Shown here piece by piece: positions 10,758 to 22,156 of a stretch of DNA of 64,000 bases. This DNA is from Vicia villosa (Eukaryota; Streptophyta; Magnoliopsida; Fabales; Fabaceae), in NCBI RefSeq assembly GCF_029867415.1, contig NW_026706241.1:1-64000 (forward strand), given 5' to 3'. Position numbers and translations under genes: made by a program. Every line of letters starts with the position of its first letter. The first letter of the stretch is position 1. The notes under the pieces were generated by a model. That model saw only the letters and a program-made list of their open reading frames with translations, was not told the DNA's origin and did no database searches.

Positions 10758-13700
10758 TTATATCTGAAGATGTAGACTGGCATATGTGTCTGTCAGAATT
10801 TGAAGGTAGAAGAGGATTGAACATTAGAATACCCAAAAATTTGCCCTCACTGAAGTAGGGACTTTTTGTAGGTGACGGGCTTAAAGATGTCGTCCAAGTG
10901 TTGGAAAAGATGTGAAGTGGGTTTTAAGATGCCACCTGTCTTGATAAGTTTTGAGAGTTTAGAATGAGTCGTTCGTTAGACTATATCTGAGCTTGAAATG
11001 TTGAGAAGTAGTTGTGGAATGTTGATCGTGTCTACACCATTCGTGATAAATGAGGTCTTGTAAATAGAATACCATAACGGGTCATACATTAGACCATGTA
11101 TGATGGAGGACGTCAGAACGAGTCATGCATTAAACCATATCTGAAGGAGAATATTAGATCATATCTGTTGGAGGGTGTCATAACGAGTCATACATTAGAC
11201 CATATCTGAGGAAGGAGACTAGAACGAGTCGTACATTAGACCATATCTGAGGAAGGAGACCAGAACAAGTCGTACATTAGACCATATCTGGAAGTAGGAC
11301 ATCAGAACGAGTTATTCATTAAACCATATCTGAAGGAAAATACCAGAATGAGTCATACATTAGACCATATCTGAGGAAGGATACCAGAACGAGTCGTACA
11401 TTCGACCATATCTGGAAGTAGGACATCAGAACGAGTTATTCATTACACCATATCTGAAGGAGAATACCAGAATGAGTCATACATTAGACCATATCTGAGG
11501 AAGGATACCAGAACGAGTCGTATATTCGACCATATCTGGAAGTAGGACATCAGAACGAGTTATTCATTAAACCATATCTGAAGGAGAATACCAGAATGAG
11601 TCATACATTAGACCATATCTGAGGAAGGATACCAGAACGAGTCGTACATTAGACCATATCTGGAAGTAGGAAATCAAAACGAGTTATTTATTAAACCATA
11701 TCTGAAGGATAATGCCAGAACGAGTCATACGTTAGACCATATCTGACTGAGGATACCGGAACGGGTCATACATTAGACCATATCTGATAGAGAATGCTTG
11801 CACGTTAGAGTTGATAAGTTATTTGATGAAGTTTTGGAATGTAAAAGGCTTTTCAGAATGAATCTTCAGCTCGATTATATCTGAGAGGAATGCTTGTCGA
11901 GGCGGAACCTGAAAACAAAGTTAGAAATATGCAATGTTATGATGCATGTATTATATGACGAGTCTCTCCAAATAAATGAGAAACCCGTATGTTTATCATG
12001 AAGTAATGTATGCAATGTATGAATATGTATGTGATGTATATGATGTATGACTGATGTTGTTCTGAGAAAATAAATCTCTGTATCATTGTGACTTGGATGT
12101 TTGATCTTGTTTTGAAGATGCTCAGCTGGAGATTTATGATTTTTGCTTGGGGATGAAGGTGATTTGGAATGATTGATCTTGGTGTACCCTGACCGGGGAT
12201 AAGAGATATGAATAAACCCTGTGGGAGGAGAGAATAATGTTGGGGAAACGACAGTCAAAGATGTGAACTCTGTTGAGGAGCTATGTCTTTTGTTGGGACG
12301 AGAGCATTTGAAGATGATTACTCTGTAGGGATATGATCTTGTGAACCCGGCTCTGTGGGGAGACATGGGTGTCTTGAAAGTTTCCCCCAGTATTTATAGT
12401 AACTATCATTCCTGGATTTGATTAGGACACACCACTGAGTATTGATCAAGATGTCAAAACTGGACTTGTACAGATTTGCCCCTGTTGGTAGGAACATTGA
12501 AAAGATTCGCCTCGCGAGGACTTTATGAGATATGCGCTATGGGCGACATGCCCCTAGTAGTCATAGGCCCAAGGCAATGCCCCATGTTGATTGGGAAGTA
12601 GCTTCATATCTACTTGGGTGCATGCCCCTGATTGCTTTGCCATCTTTGAGAGATTCTCGGAATCTTGACTTGATTGCCCCAGATTGATCGGGAAATAGTT
12701 CGAAACCCACTTGGGACGTATGCCTTTGACTATTTGGCATTTGAGAGATTCTTGGAATCTTGACTTGATTGCCCCAGATTGATTTGGGCAAAGCGTGCCA
12801 TGCCCTTGTATACGTAGGAGACATTGCTTCTCGGAGTAATCTTGTCTATCGAGATAACTTCCAGTCATTAGTTGTACCCTGTGCAAATTCTTTCTGTTGC
12901 TAACATTTGAAATTATGCAGCAGAATATGTTTAATAATGAATTCATGAGATGTAGTGCATACGTCTGTCTTGAGTTTTTTTTGAAAAACATTAAAACAGG
13001 AGATGTAAGAGCGTGATGTTTATAAAAACATGATATTTGTAAAAAAGATACATCAACTCGGCATTTGTGATAAACCTTGTGGAGTCAGGATACCTTTTTG
13101 GTGACAGTATGCTTTCGAACTAACCATGCTTCAATTAGGGCTTTCAAGGGGTTGTAACGTGGCTTGGTTCACGGTTTAAGAAACAAAGGATAAAGGCTCG
13201 AAGTTTATTTGTACCCACCCATCTTCGTGATGATCTTCAGTCCTAAGTTCAGTTAATTCAACTTATGCATTCAGATTCCCAGAGACTTTTGGATTTGCAC
13301 CTTTGATAATGATGATGGTTCCCAAGCAAAGAGAACTTTTAAGATGGCAGTAACTTCTTCCTTTTGGTAGTCACAACATTGTGTTGTTCAGGAATTTATT
13401 GACTTCTCTTCTTTCATCTTTTTGATATCCCTAACTTTTGCCTGAACTGTCTATTTTGAGCTTACAGTCAGCGGGATGCCTTGATTTTTGCCTAAGTCAT
13501 TTTTTTGATTTTTTACTTAGCAGGCTTTTCTTTGTATATATGTTTTTTCATTTTTTTTGAAAGATATTGACTGCCTTGCTTAATGATTGATGAACCATCA
13601 TTGGCTTTTGACTGACATCTCCAACACTTCTTTGATGTGTGCGGATGAACGCTTGTGATTGAACCCTTTGTTGAAAGATGTACTGAATGATTCTCTTAAA

Positions 13701-14158
13701 ATAGAATGCACAACCAAATTAACTGAGAACTACCCTGCCCCAGGTTATGATCAAGGGTTTTAATTAGTACAAGAAAGAACCTTCTACTTCTTAGGCTCAA
13801 AGGGATTGACGAGGGATTAACATCCTTATATCTCCACTGTTTAGGAATTGAAACAATGCATGTACATCGTCAGCATAGTCCGCTCAAAAGCATACTGTAT
13901 GAGGTTGCGGTATCGTTTTCGTCATCCTCCCTTAAAAGGCTTGCAGCTTAGCAAGAGTTGAAATATCATAAAACATATGCAAAGTAAAGACATAATTTAA
14001 GATGAGTAATAGCAAAATAACATATTCAAGACAAACATATGCAATGCACTGATGATGATTATTAAAACAAATAATGTCTATCATAAGTCGAATGTTTAAA
14101 CAAACAGAACAAGAAATTGCAACTGAAAGTAAAACTAATGATCTTAAAGTCCACCCTT
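10758..14158 (-). other. Non-coding 3' region of the pol-less element
   Basis: About 3.4 kb where pol would be expected. Apart from the minisatellite (11040-11810) I see only short ORFs without recognisable domains. At 12590-12790 there is a roughly 110-bp imperfect duplication containing GATTCTTGGAATCTTGACTTGATTG-like text. No RT (YxDD), integrase or protease motif was found. Confidence 0.65.
11040..11810. repeat. Minisatellite with ~41-bp unit and 124-bp higher-order period
   Basis: The unit contains CATTAGACCATATCTGA and CAGAACGAGTC. Three variant ~41-bp units form a 124-bp block. The marker GACATCAGAACGAGTTATT begins at 11298, 11422 and 11546, with a degenerate copy at 11670, exactly 124 bp apart. 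Edges are more divergent than the centre. Confidence 0.9.
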
Positions 14159-15502
14159 CTAGCCATCCACAGTATTAGCACTCTTGTTGTGATTAGGCAT
14201 GGTTGCAGGAGAATCGAACTCAATTTCTCCAGCGTCGATCATATCCTGGATTTTGTTCTTCAATGGCCAACAATCGTAAGTGTCATGTCCAATGCTGTCG
14301 GAGTGATAAGCGCATCTCGCTTTAGGATTATATTGATGAGATAAGGTATTGGGCTTCAGAGGAGGATCTTTTAAAGTAATCAACCCTGCTTTCAGCAACT
14401 GTTGTAACGCTTCAGCCAAAGTTATGTTGATCTTTGTGAATTGTCTTTTAGATGCGCCTTGTTTACGCTGGTTGCCCTTTTGTCTTACCAGCACTTGATT
14501 AGAGGCTAGGACTGATCCCACAGTATTGGATTCATTCCTCTCATTATGCGCTTTCTTTGCGGTATTAGAATATGTAGCCACTTGAATTTTACCGCTTCGG
14601 ATACCACTTTCAACACGTTCCCCAATCAGCATAAGCTCAGTGAATCCAGATGATGAACTTCCCAGCAAATGACTATAGAAAGGGCCAGTCAGTGTATTCA
14701 TGAACATATCTACCATCTCTCTGTCAGCCAAGGAAGGTTTGACTCTTCCAGCTAGATCTCTCCATTTTTGCGCATACTCATTGAAACTTTCGTTAGAACC
14801 CATAGACATGCTTTGTAGTTGCATACGAGTTGGTGCAAGGTCAAAATTATATTCGTATTGCCTGAAGAAAGCAGTAGCCATATCTTCCCATGTATGGATG
14901 TTGGTACCCTCCAGTTGATAGTACCATTCGAGTTGAGTCGCAGACAGACTCTCTTGGAAGAAGTGGATCCACAGTCTTTTGTCTCCAGTATGAGGTTGGA
15001 TCTTCCTCACATACGATCTCAAGTGCAATTTGGGACAGGAGACTCCATCATATTTAGCAAAGGTGGGAGTCTTGAATTTTGGAGGGATGACGACTCCAAG
15101 AATGAGTCCCAGTTCCTCAAAATCCAGCCCAGGTATCTTCTGAATTTCCATGGCTTTCATACGTTCTTCCAACAACTTATATTTGTCATCAGGATGTTCG
15201 TCCTCATGGTGATAGTCCTCTTCTTCTTCAGAAGGCTTGGCAGAACCATGATTACTTTTTGCATCAGTTTTGATACTGGCTTCATCATCTTGCTCATCTC
15301 CGTCACTGTCTTCGGAGACTTCGGCATCCCTGAGTTGCAGGATCGGTCTAAGCCTTTTCACCCGAGTCTTCTTGCCTTTCTTCTTCTTCTTCTTGGTAAG
15401 GATGGTTTTCAGCTCTTCTTGCCCCTTGGACAAATTCAGAATCAAGGCTTGGAACTCAGCATTTTGAGCTTGGAGATCTTTAACTGATTGTTCGAGATTC
15501 AT
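14159..15502 (-). CDS. gag of the pol-less Ogre-related element
   Basis: Open frame of 447 codons from the ATG at 15502 (MNLEQSVKDLQ). The frame stays open upstream to an ATG at 15799, but those 99 residues lack gag character, so I prefer the inner start. Order: N-terminal coiled coil with a KKKKKKGKK basic patch, an acidic linker (~60-110), a Retrotrans_gag capsid domain (~130-310: PTFAKYDGVSCP, then WIHFFQESL, then AFFRQYEYNFDLAPTR), and a C-terminal C-x2-H-x4-H-x4-C motif (CAYHSDSIGHDTYDC). The last motif is typical of legume Tat/Ogre gag and normally precedes protease. Here the ORF stops about 40 residues later. The frame is intact, so capsid could be made while enzymes come from a relative. 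Confidence 0.85.
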   Translation of the reverse strand: MNLEQSVKDLQAQNAEFQALILNLSKGQEELKTILTKKKKKKGKKTRVKRLRPILQLRDAEVSEDSDGDEQDDEASIKTDAKSNHGSAKPSEEEEDYHHEDEHPDDKYKLLEERMKAMEIQKIPGLDFEELGLILGVVIPPKFKTPTFAKYDGVSCPKLHLRSYVRKIQPHTGDKRLWIHFFQESLSATQLEWYYQLEGTNIHTWEDMATAFFRQYEYNFDLAPTRMQLQSMSMGSNESFNEYAQKWRDLAGRVKPSLADREMVDMFMNTLTGPFYSHLLGSSSSGFTELMLIGERVESGIRSGKIQVATYSNTAKKAHNERNESNTVGSVLASNQVLVRQKGNQRKQGASKRQFTKINITLAEALQQLLKAGLITLKDPPLKPNTLSHQYNPKARCAYHSDSIGHDTYDCWPLKNKIQDMIDAGEIEFDSPATMPNHNKSANTVDG

Positions 15503-15802
15503 GATGCTGAGATAAACAGCAAGGAAGGATGAGAGACATATTGTAAGAAACCTGTTATGCGATGTTATGAATGCAAATGCAATATTTTCAAGGATCTTTA
15601 GGCATTTAGTTAGCAACATTAGAAAATGATCTGGTCGCGTCTTTGTCTGAAGAAATCTGAACTTTGTCTTTGAACGTCCTTTTTTTTTTAGAATCAAGCT
15701 CACCATATCAAGTGGGTCATCGCCTCTGATTCGGGATGCTTCTGAATTTGAAGATACATGGTTAGAGGAAAATAAATCCTCTTTCCCCTTTATAGGCATT
15801 CA

Positions 15803-16616
15803 GTCCTTGATAAGAGCACCTGAAATTGTGCGCCCTAAATTCCTAAGATCCTTGAAAGGGTTAGTTAATTATGTTATGCTTATGATGTCATGATGCCATG
15901 ATGTTATGCGAATGCAGTTCATTAGACTTAGTGTGAGATAGTAAGGACAAACAAGTCCTTTCAACAAAACCTGCGAGGAAACGAAGGTTAGTAGCAAACA
16001 CAAATAAGTCACACAAGTCACACAAGTCACACAATTTTTGGCTTAAGGCTTGCATGGAGTCTGATCAGGTGTCCTTCCCAAGGGTATTTCTATGGATAAG
16101 GAAATTTCAGCAACGGGTTCTATAAGTTATCCAGAATTGTCAGCCCTTCTAAAGCACCCTCGGACATGATACATTCGCATCATGCAATGATACTTTGAGA
16201 AATGACCTATCTGAATTGTAGCATCGGGTAGCGACTAGTTCCCAACATTTGTCAAGAGTAGTCCCCCCACTACGTTCCTAAGGGCCAGGATGGGTTAAGG
16301 GTAACTAAAGGTCCTTGAGCTCCGGCGCACCCGTAGACACATACATAGACCCCCCTCATTTGAGAAAGGTGTGCATATGCTATGGAGTCCTAACTCAAGT
16401 GTGAACTTCATATTGACTCATCTCCCACATATGTGAAAGAGGTCGCCATGACTATGCCACTCCTAATCTTAAGTGTTCTTGAATCCGGGAATATGATTCG
16501 TCCTTCATTTAATTCCAAAAACGCCCCTGAAAAATAAAACAAACAAAGCAAACAATAGAAAACAATTAAGCGAATCCTAAACTTTTAAGGTAACCCCTCT
16601 TTTATAAGAAAATTTT
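15803..16616 (-). other. Leader of the pol-less element
   Basis: Untranslated region between the primer site and gag. It includes a short triplication of CACAAGTCA at about 16008-16033. No coding sequence is recognised. Confidence 0.55.
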
Positions 16617-16633
16617 CCTCACCAAAGTCGCCA
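16617..16633 (-). other. Primer binding site of the pol-less element
   Basis: Minus strand TGGCGACTTTGGTGAGG lies 4 nt inside the LTR end (TATTACA at 16638). It shares TGGCGACT with the Ogre site but then diverges. A second TGGCGACTCTTGC lies at about 16683-16695 inside the LTR. Confidence 0.65.
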
Positions 16634-16637
16634 GTTC

Positions 16638-19600
16638 TGTAATACGGTGAACTGACTTTTATATCGAAATGTTGCGGTAAGCAAGAGTCGCCACCGACTT
16701 TTATTTTATCCAAATTAATCATAAAGGCTAAAAGAACAGGAAAAACCTTTTTAAAAGAAACTGAGTACGGGGGGTAATTTATGCAAAGGGAAGGTGTAAG
16801 GCACCCTTTGCATCCATGGTTTTCCATGGGCTCTTAATTGCTTTTCTCTTTGTTTTCAGAAATGTAGAAGAAGAGAATACGGACTTTAGCTCGTAAATGA
16901 GCGTAGCCATATTGAAGGTTTATGAGAAAGAATATGAAAAAGTTTTTAGAGCAAGGCAAAGCAATTAGGGGCAATTACCTGGTTAGATGAAAAATGTTCT
17001 TTTAGCCTTTCAGGGTGAAAGGGTCTTTCCATGCCATAAGAGGGCAGGGAGCCTTTCATTTGGAGATTGAAGGGTCATCGAGAGTTCGTTCGCCATAAGA
17101 CTGTCCCATGCCATAGAGAGGCAGGTAGTCTAAGGGAAGAACCAGAATAGCCTTTCGTAGGCAGCCAGAGGATACCTCAGCCTTTTCGTAGACAACTTCC
17201 GAGGGTCGAGGTCATATTGATGTATCGAAGGCAGCATCATTTAGGGACTTTATGACCTTTGTATTTACCGAGGCAACATGGCTGAGGTATCCTCGTATTC
17301 GAGGGACACGGCTATTCTGCAAGAAACACAAGGCAACAGGCAACAAGGCAACAAAGAGGTTACCCCAAAAGTGTGCGTGGGTGCAACAATCACGTGATTT
17401 GATTCAAATATTTATCTTATAATTAGTTATTCTAGGTTTATTACAAGCTTGCACTCCTTAGAATTACTAACCACATCAATTAATATTAACAATTAAAATA
17501 ATAATGGGGAAAGGGAAATTGAAACCAGCGGGGAGAAGGGAAATTGAAACCAGCGAGATAATAATGCTATAGGTCTAACACAAGTAATAATTAAGATCAG
17601 GGTTTAGGGTTACCGACTATTCGAAGCTTTGGCATTTGGCAAACCCTGAAAGGTGGGAAAAATAGGAATCAAAAGTAGGGTGAGTGCATTATCAGTCCAA
17701 ATGTCAATTAGGGTTAACCCTAATTTAATAAATAAAAATAACATCAAATAAACAAATATTTAAAATAAATAAAAATGACATCAAATAAACAAATATTTAA
17801 AATAGAAAGGAGCACTTAGCTTTTGATTTGATCTGATATGGTTGGCTGTCGGAGGTGGAATTCTGTTGCTAACCCTGAAAAAATTTGACAAAGACAAAGG
17901 AAAGAAAGTGAGTGTAGGAAGAGTCCATTGACTTTTGAGGATGAAACCCTAATAACATTTTATAAGGCAAACACAGGTTTAAATAAAATAATAGGGTCGG
18001 GACTTAGCTTCGTAAAAGGCGAGGCGCATAGTCGGGAGATGTCTGATGATAACCCTAAAAAAAATGCATAAAGGAAATATTTTAGTGTAGAAATGATCTC
18101 GTAAACCCTGATTAGGGCACAAGTTAGCCATGGTAAATAGAATATAATAATTGAAATAATACCAAATGTATGGAGAAAAATCGAATGTTTGAACCAATAT
18201 ATTAACCAAATAATTATTGGATGTAATCCTAATTATTTAATTGATAAAAGAGTTTATTTGAGAATAATAACGAATTTTAAATAATAATAATAAAACAATT
18301 GTGAATAAAATTGTAGAAAGTCGAACTTTCGATAAATAAATAATTATGATTTTATTATAATAGATAAATTATTTGTATAAAAAATAAAAAATAAGAAAAC
18401 TATAATAATAAAAGAGAGGAAAAAAAGAAATAAAAAAAAGTATTTATGTAAAATAAAACAATAATAAACTTAGCTTTTTCGTTTTTGATCTGGTGTGGTT
18501 AATTGGTGATGGTATATGGTGTGCATGCCCTCTTTAAACCATCGATCAACTTCAACTTGAGATCCAAAGGCTGGCATGTGAAGGAGCATATTGAGCCTAT
18601 ATGAGTGAGGAACACAGGATTCGTAGCTAGCAATTTTAGAAAAAATTATTGTTATGGGAGGGATTTGAACCCATGACCCTTCAATTCACGTTAGACGCCT
18701 CCCTTCTCCGCTAAGCCATTTATCATTCGCTGTTGTTAACTTGGAACACGATCTATATGAACAATCAGGTGATGTTAATAATTTTTTAAAAAAAATAGCG
18801 CCCAGTACTGTTCATCGTCACTTTCGTGACGCCTCCTCTGGTTCAGCCATGGTGAAATCTGCAGAAACATGATATAAATATACAAACATAACCCAGATCA
18901 ATTATAACCGTTCTTGTGAATCCAACGGTGCCCTCAATTTGGCCGATAACTGTTCCTAGACAGAGTTCCCAACTTCAAGAACCTGGAACCCAAAACTCAA
19001 ATCGAAGCATTCAAACACGTTGCAATCATAATGAATAACCATAATATACAATCAAAATCGATTAATTATGCATGAATTACAAAAAAACGATCATGAAGAT
19101 GGTGAAGCAAACCGCGGCTTAGGAGTAACGATTCCTGAGGATTCAGGCTTGGAAACCGATTTGAATTGCTTCAATGCTCCCCTAGATTTCGTTCTTATGA
19201 TCAGAAGTCTTTGAATCCTCCAATAAATTGCAAAACGATTTTGAAAATTTTCTGAAAAAAGGTTGAAGTTTTGTTCGAGTTTCTGTCTACCCAATCGTTA
19301 TTTTTTCTGGCTTTGAGAATATCAGCTATTTATGAGAGATTGGTTTAGGTTAACAAAACTGAACCAAATCCATATGATTTCTATGATTGAGATTTGATTT
19401 GAGATTCATATCAAATTTTGATGTTTTGGTCTCAAATTTTCACACGATTCATTGCTGTCCAAGGCCAAATCTTTAGCTTCTAGAAACACTTGAAATAACA
19501 TTTATGATTTATTCAATATTAAAAGTGAAATAAAACTCATAAAAATAAAATAATGGAGTTAAGGCTTCTCTTAGAGTCATGGGCTTTCTTGGAGGCAAGA

Positions 19601-19783
19601 TTGGGCTTCTTCTTTTTGTACCTAAACACATTAGTAAGAGCAAACAAACAATACATTTAAAAAATGATAAAATATTAGTATAATGAATTAAAATGGTTTA
19701 ATAGTTTTAATTTTAAATTCAATTTAAATTAAGATTGAATTGAATATTAAACCCATAAACCACGATAATTAGTGAAATAAAAC
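16638..19783 (-). repeat. 5' LTR of the pol-less element (outer end missing)
   Basis: The left border is TGTAATACGG (TATTACA in element orientation) next to the primer site. 17467-19783 matches 8278-10599. The outermost ~138 bp seen at 10600-10737 are absent because an unrelated sequence begins at 19784. 16638-17466 has no partner in the window because the Ogre displaced it from the 3' LTR. The tRNA-like boxes are at 18661-18718. Confidence 0.85.
18661..18718 (-). other. tRNA-like Pol III boxes in LTR (right copy)
   Basis: Same A-box and B-box pair as at 9475-9532, unchanged in this LTR copy. Confidence 0.5.
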
Positions 19784-20177
19784 TGTGAATACAAGATCAC
19801 ACTCACAAATATGTTTTTGATTCATGGCAAACTCAACAAGCATACAAGCAACAAGGTACAAGCAGAAGAACTCAAAGAAAAGCAAGCTTTGGTCACTCAT
19901 AGCAGTCAGGTCGACCTACTCCCAACACAGGTCGACCTAAAATGAAGAAATTTACATATCATTCTGCTAGGTCGACCTACACAACAACTAGGTCGACCTA
20001 ATCTGAGAAAATTTCCCCAAAACGCATCTGAAGTGGATTCTGGTCGACCTACTTCTTTGACAGGTCGACCTAACTGGGAACAAATGACATCCAAAGGATA
20101 TGCAGCTCTGTTAGGTCGACCCAGCCCTAAATTAGGTCGACCTATCTGATCAAAACTGACTTCCAAAGGATATGCAA
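19784..20177. mobile_element. Orphan LTR-like fragment with GGTCGACC repeats
   Basis: Starts TGTGAATACAAGATCACAC, which looks like an LTR start, immediately where the gypsy LTR is cut. It holds eight copies of the palindrome GGTCGACC (19909-20140) arranged as four close pairs, and a duplicated phrase CCAAAGGATATGCA (20092 and 20163). At 20178 it passes straight into copia gag code with no primer site or end motif, so the junction is probably a recombination or deletion scar. Confidence 0.6.
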
Positions 20178-20190
20178 GCGTCAGTTCGAG

Positions 20191-20502
20191 ATGGTTCAAA
20201 TGGATGAGAAGGAGAATATCAACAAATACGAAACGCGTGTTACGTGTTTGGTGAATCAAATTAAATCTTGCGGAGAAACCGTTGTGGAGCAGAATGTTGT
20301 GTCGAAGATCTTGCGTTCTCTAACGTCAAGATTCGATAATATTATAGTGGCAATCGAAGAATCAAATGATTTTTTGTCATTGAGCAAGGAGGAGCTTCAA
20401 AGCTCGCTTGAGGCTCATGAACAAAGGATGGATGAACGAGGAAACGATAAGGCCAAAGCAAAATTTGTGTTGCAAGTACGATTCAATGAGAAGAGTAAAT
20501 GA
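20191..20502 (+). pseudogene. copia gag fragment
   Basis: About 103 codons of the gag-polypeptide (UBN2-like) family: INKYETRVTCLVNQI, then VVSKILRSLTSRFDNI, then SLSKEELQSSLEAHEQRM. The frame is open upstream to the junction at 20178. A stop at 20500 separates it from the zinc knuckle at 20659-20709, where the CCHC motif reads CYNFHRYSHLARDC with Phe in place of the second Cys, so metal binding is probably lost. Confidence 0.8.
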
Positions 20503-20817
20503 TCGAAAGGAAAATGTACTTTAAAAGGGAAGTCAAATTTCCAGAATTTTAGGGGAAAAGATTCGCAAAATTTGAAGGTTACGATTAGGGAAAAAGGTGA
20601 GAGCAGCTCCAAAGGTAGTGATCAAGGAAACAATACAAAGAGAAGTGATAAGAGTAATGTGAAATGTTATAATTTCCATAGATACAGTCATTTAGCAAGA
20701 GATTGTAACGTGAAACGAAGGGAAAATTAAAGTAATGAGGCTAAGGTTGCTCTACAAGAAGTGTATGATGATAACACGCTTCTTGTGATGATCACATAGG
20801 AGAATTACACGATTCCC

Positions 20818-21719
20818 ATGGAAGACAAGGTTTTGAGCGTTTTGGACCGAAACAGGGTTTTATTCCTTAAAGATCATATGTTTGCCAATAGGACTTTCAA
20901 GATAAAGTTGAAAGTGATGGAGCACAAGTGTCTTGCTACAGCGACAAGTCTAGAAGAGTGGTTGTGGCACTACCGTCTTGGACATCTCAATTTTAGAAAC
21001 CTCGACGCGTTACATAGGAATGGTATGGTAATCAAGTTGCCAAGAATCAATGTTTTAGTTGAGATGTGTGAAAAGTGTGTGAAAGGGAAGCAACACAAGG
21101 GAAGTTTCAGCAAAAATGCAGGTCATATGACCAAATATCACCATGAGGCGGTGTATTCCGATGTGTGTGGCCCGATGCAAGTCAACTCTTATGGTGGCAA
21201 TAAATACTTTGTCACATTTATTGATCATTTTAGTAGGAAGTTATGGACATACCTAATCAAAAGGAGGATGAGGTATTTGATGTGTTTAAGAAGTTTTAGT
21301 CCATGGTTGAGCGACAAAGTGGTCACAAAATCAAAATTTTCAAAACGGATGGTGGAGGTGAGTATACCTCAAATAAGTTTGGGAATTATTGTGATGAGGA
21401 GGGTATAGTGCACGAGGTTGTTCCACCTTATAGGCCTCAACAAATTGGTGTTGCCGAGAGGAAAAATCATTCGATAATGAATATGTCGCATAGCATGTTG
21501 AAGGGTAAAAGCTTGCCGAAGAAATTGTGGGGTAAAGCCGTTTCTACAGCCTCCTATTTCTTGAATAGGTTTCCTACAAAGAAGCTGAACAAAATGACTC
21601 CAGAAGAGGTATGGAGTGGATTTAAACCAAGTTTAAGTCATTTTAAAGTTTTCGACTTAGTTGCATTTCAAATTATTCCGGGTCATCTTCGAAAGAAGTT
21701 GGATGACAAGGAGTGTTGA
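20818..21719 (+). pseudogene. copia pre-integrase and integrase, frameshifted
   Basis: First part (20818-21408): GAG-pre-integrase zinc region with H-x3-H (HYRLGHLNFRN) and C-x2-C (CEKCVKGKQH), then the integrase core with the first catalytic Asp in YSDVCGPM. A one-base shift near 21260 moves the frame to 21303-21719, which has the second Asp (KTDGGGEY) and the Glu (GVAERKN), followed by the usual SMLKGKSLPKKLWGKAV. All three D-D-E residues are present but on two frames, so no working enzyme is made from this copy. Confidence 0.85.
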
Positions 21720-22156
21720 TGTTGCTTGTTATTTACCATCCTACCGGAGGTTATAAGTTGTTCGATGTGAACAGCAAGAAGATCATAATTAGTCGTGATG
21801 TGGTAGTGGATGAGGTGAGGTTGTTTGGCAGCTGAAAAATGGCCATAATAGAAGAGGAAATCAATTACCCTCCTGATGGAAATCGATTTCCTTCACGATT
21901 TTCGCATAATGAAGTTACAGGAATTTGTTTTGAAGAGGTGGAAATTGATTACCCTAATACTTGAAATCGATTTCCTGAAGCAAATAGAGAAAATCAACAT
22001 TATGAAAATTCTAATCAGCAGTCGGTCGAAGTTGAAATCGGTGAATCCCGTAGACGAACAACTAGGGAAAGAGGTTGGCCTCAGAGGCTTCAAGATTGCG
22101 AAGTATTTCGAGATAATGAGATTAAAAATGATGGTGATCTCATTCACTTTACGCTT

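Larger units (their letters stand above)
8278..19783 (-). mobile_element. Pol-less Ogre-related LTR retrotransposon
   Basis: Element in minus orientation. The 5' LTR is 16638-19783 (outer ~138 bp missing), the primer site 16617-16633, gag 14159-15502, a long non-coding 3' part 10738-14158, and the 3' LTR 8278-10737 (inner part displaced by the Ogre inserted at 8277/8278). The shared LTR part (8278-10599 against 17467-19783) is nearly identical with only scattered substitutions and small indels, so the element is fairly young. Only ~3.4 kb lies between gag and the 3' LTR, and a minisatellite fills part of it. I find no protease, RT, RNase H or integrase motifs on either strand there, so the element is non-autonomous. 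Confidence 0.85.

Noticed and set aside
11040..11810. CRISPR-like array
   Set aside because: Repeats are imperfect and contiguous with no unique spacers, and the genome is a plant's; it is a minisatellite.
14819..15487. 222-codon plus ORF opposite gag
   Set aside because: Antisense shadow of the gag ORF at 14159-15502; no domain of its own.
8278..19783. Large tandem duplication of a host segment
   Set aside because: The two 2.3-kb copies have LTR ends, primer site and polypurine tract around a gag gene, so they are paired LTRs.
19906..20259. 117-codon minus ORF with repeated Gly-Arg-Pro
   Set aside because: Produced by the GGTCGACC palindromes; overlaps a junction between two unrelated elements.
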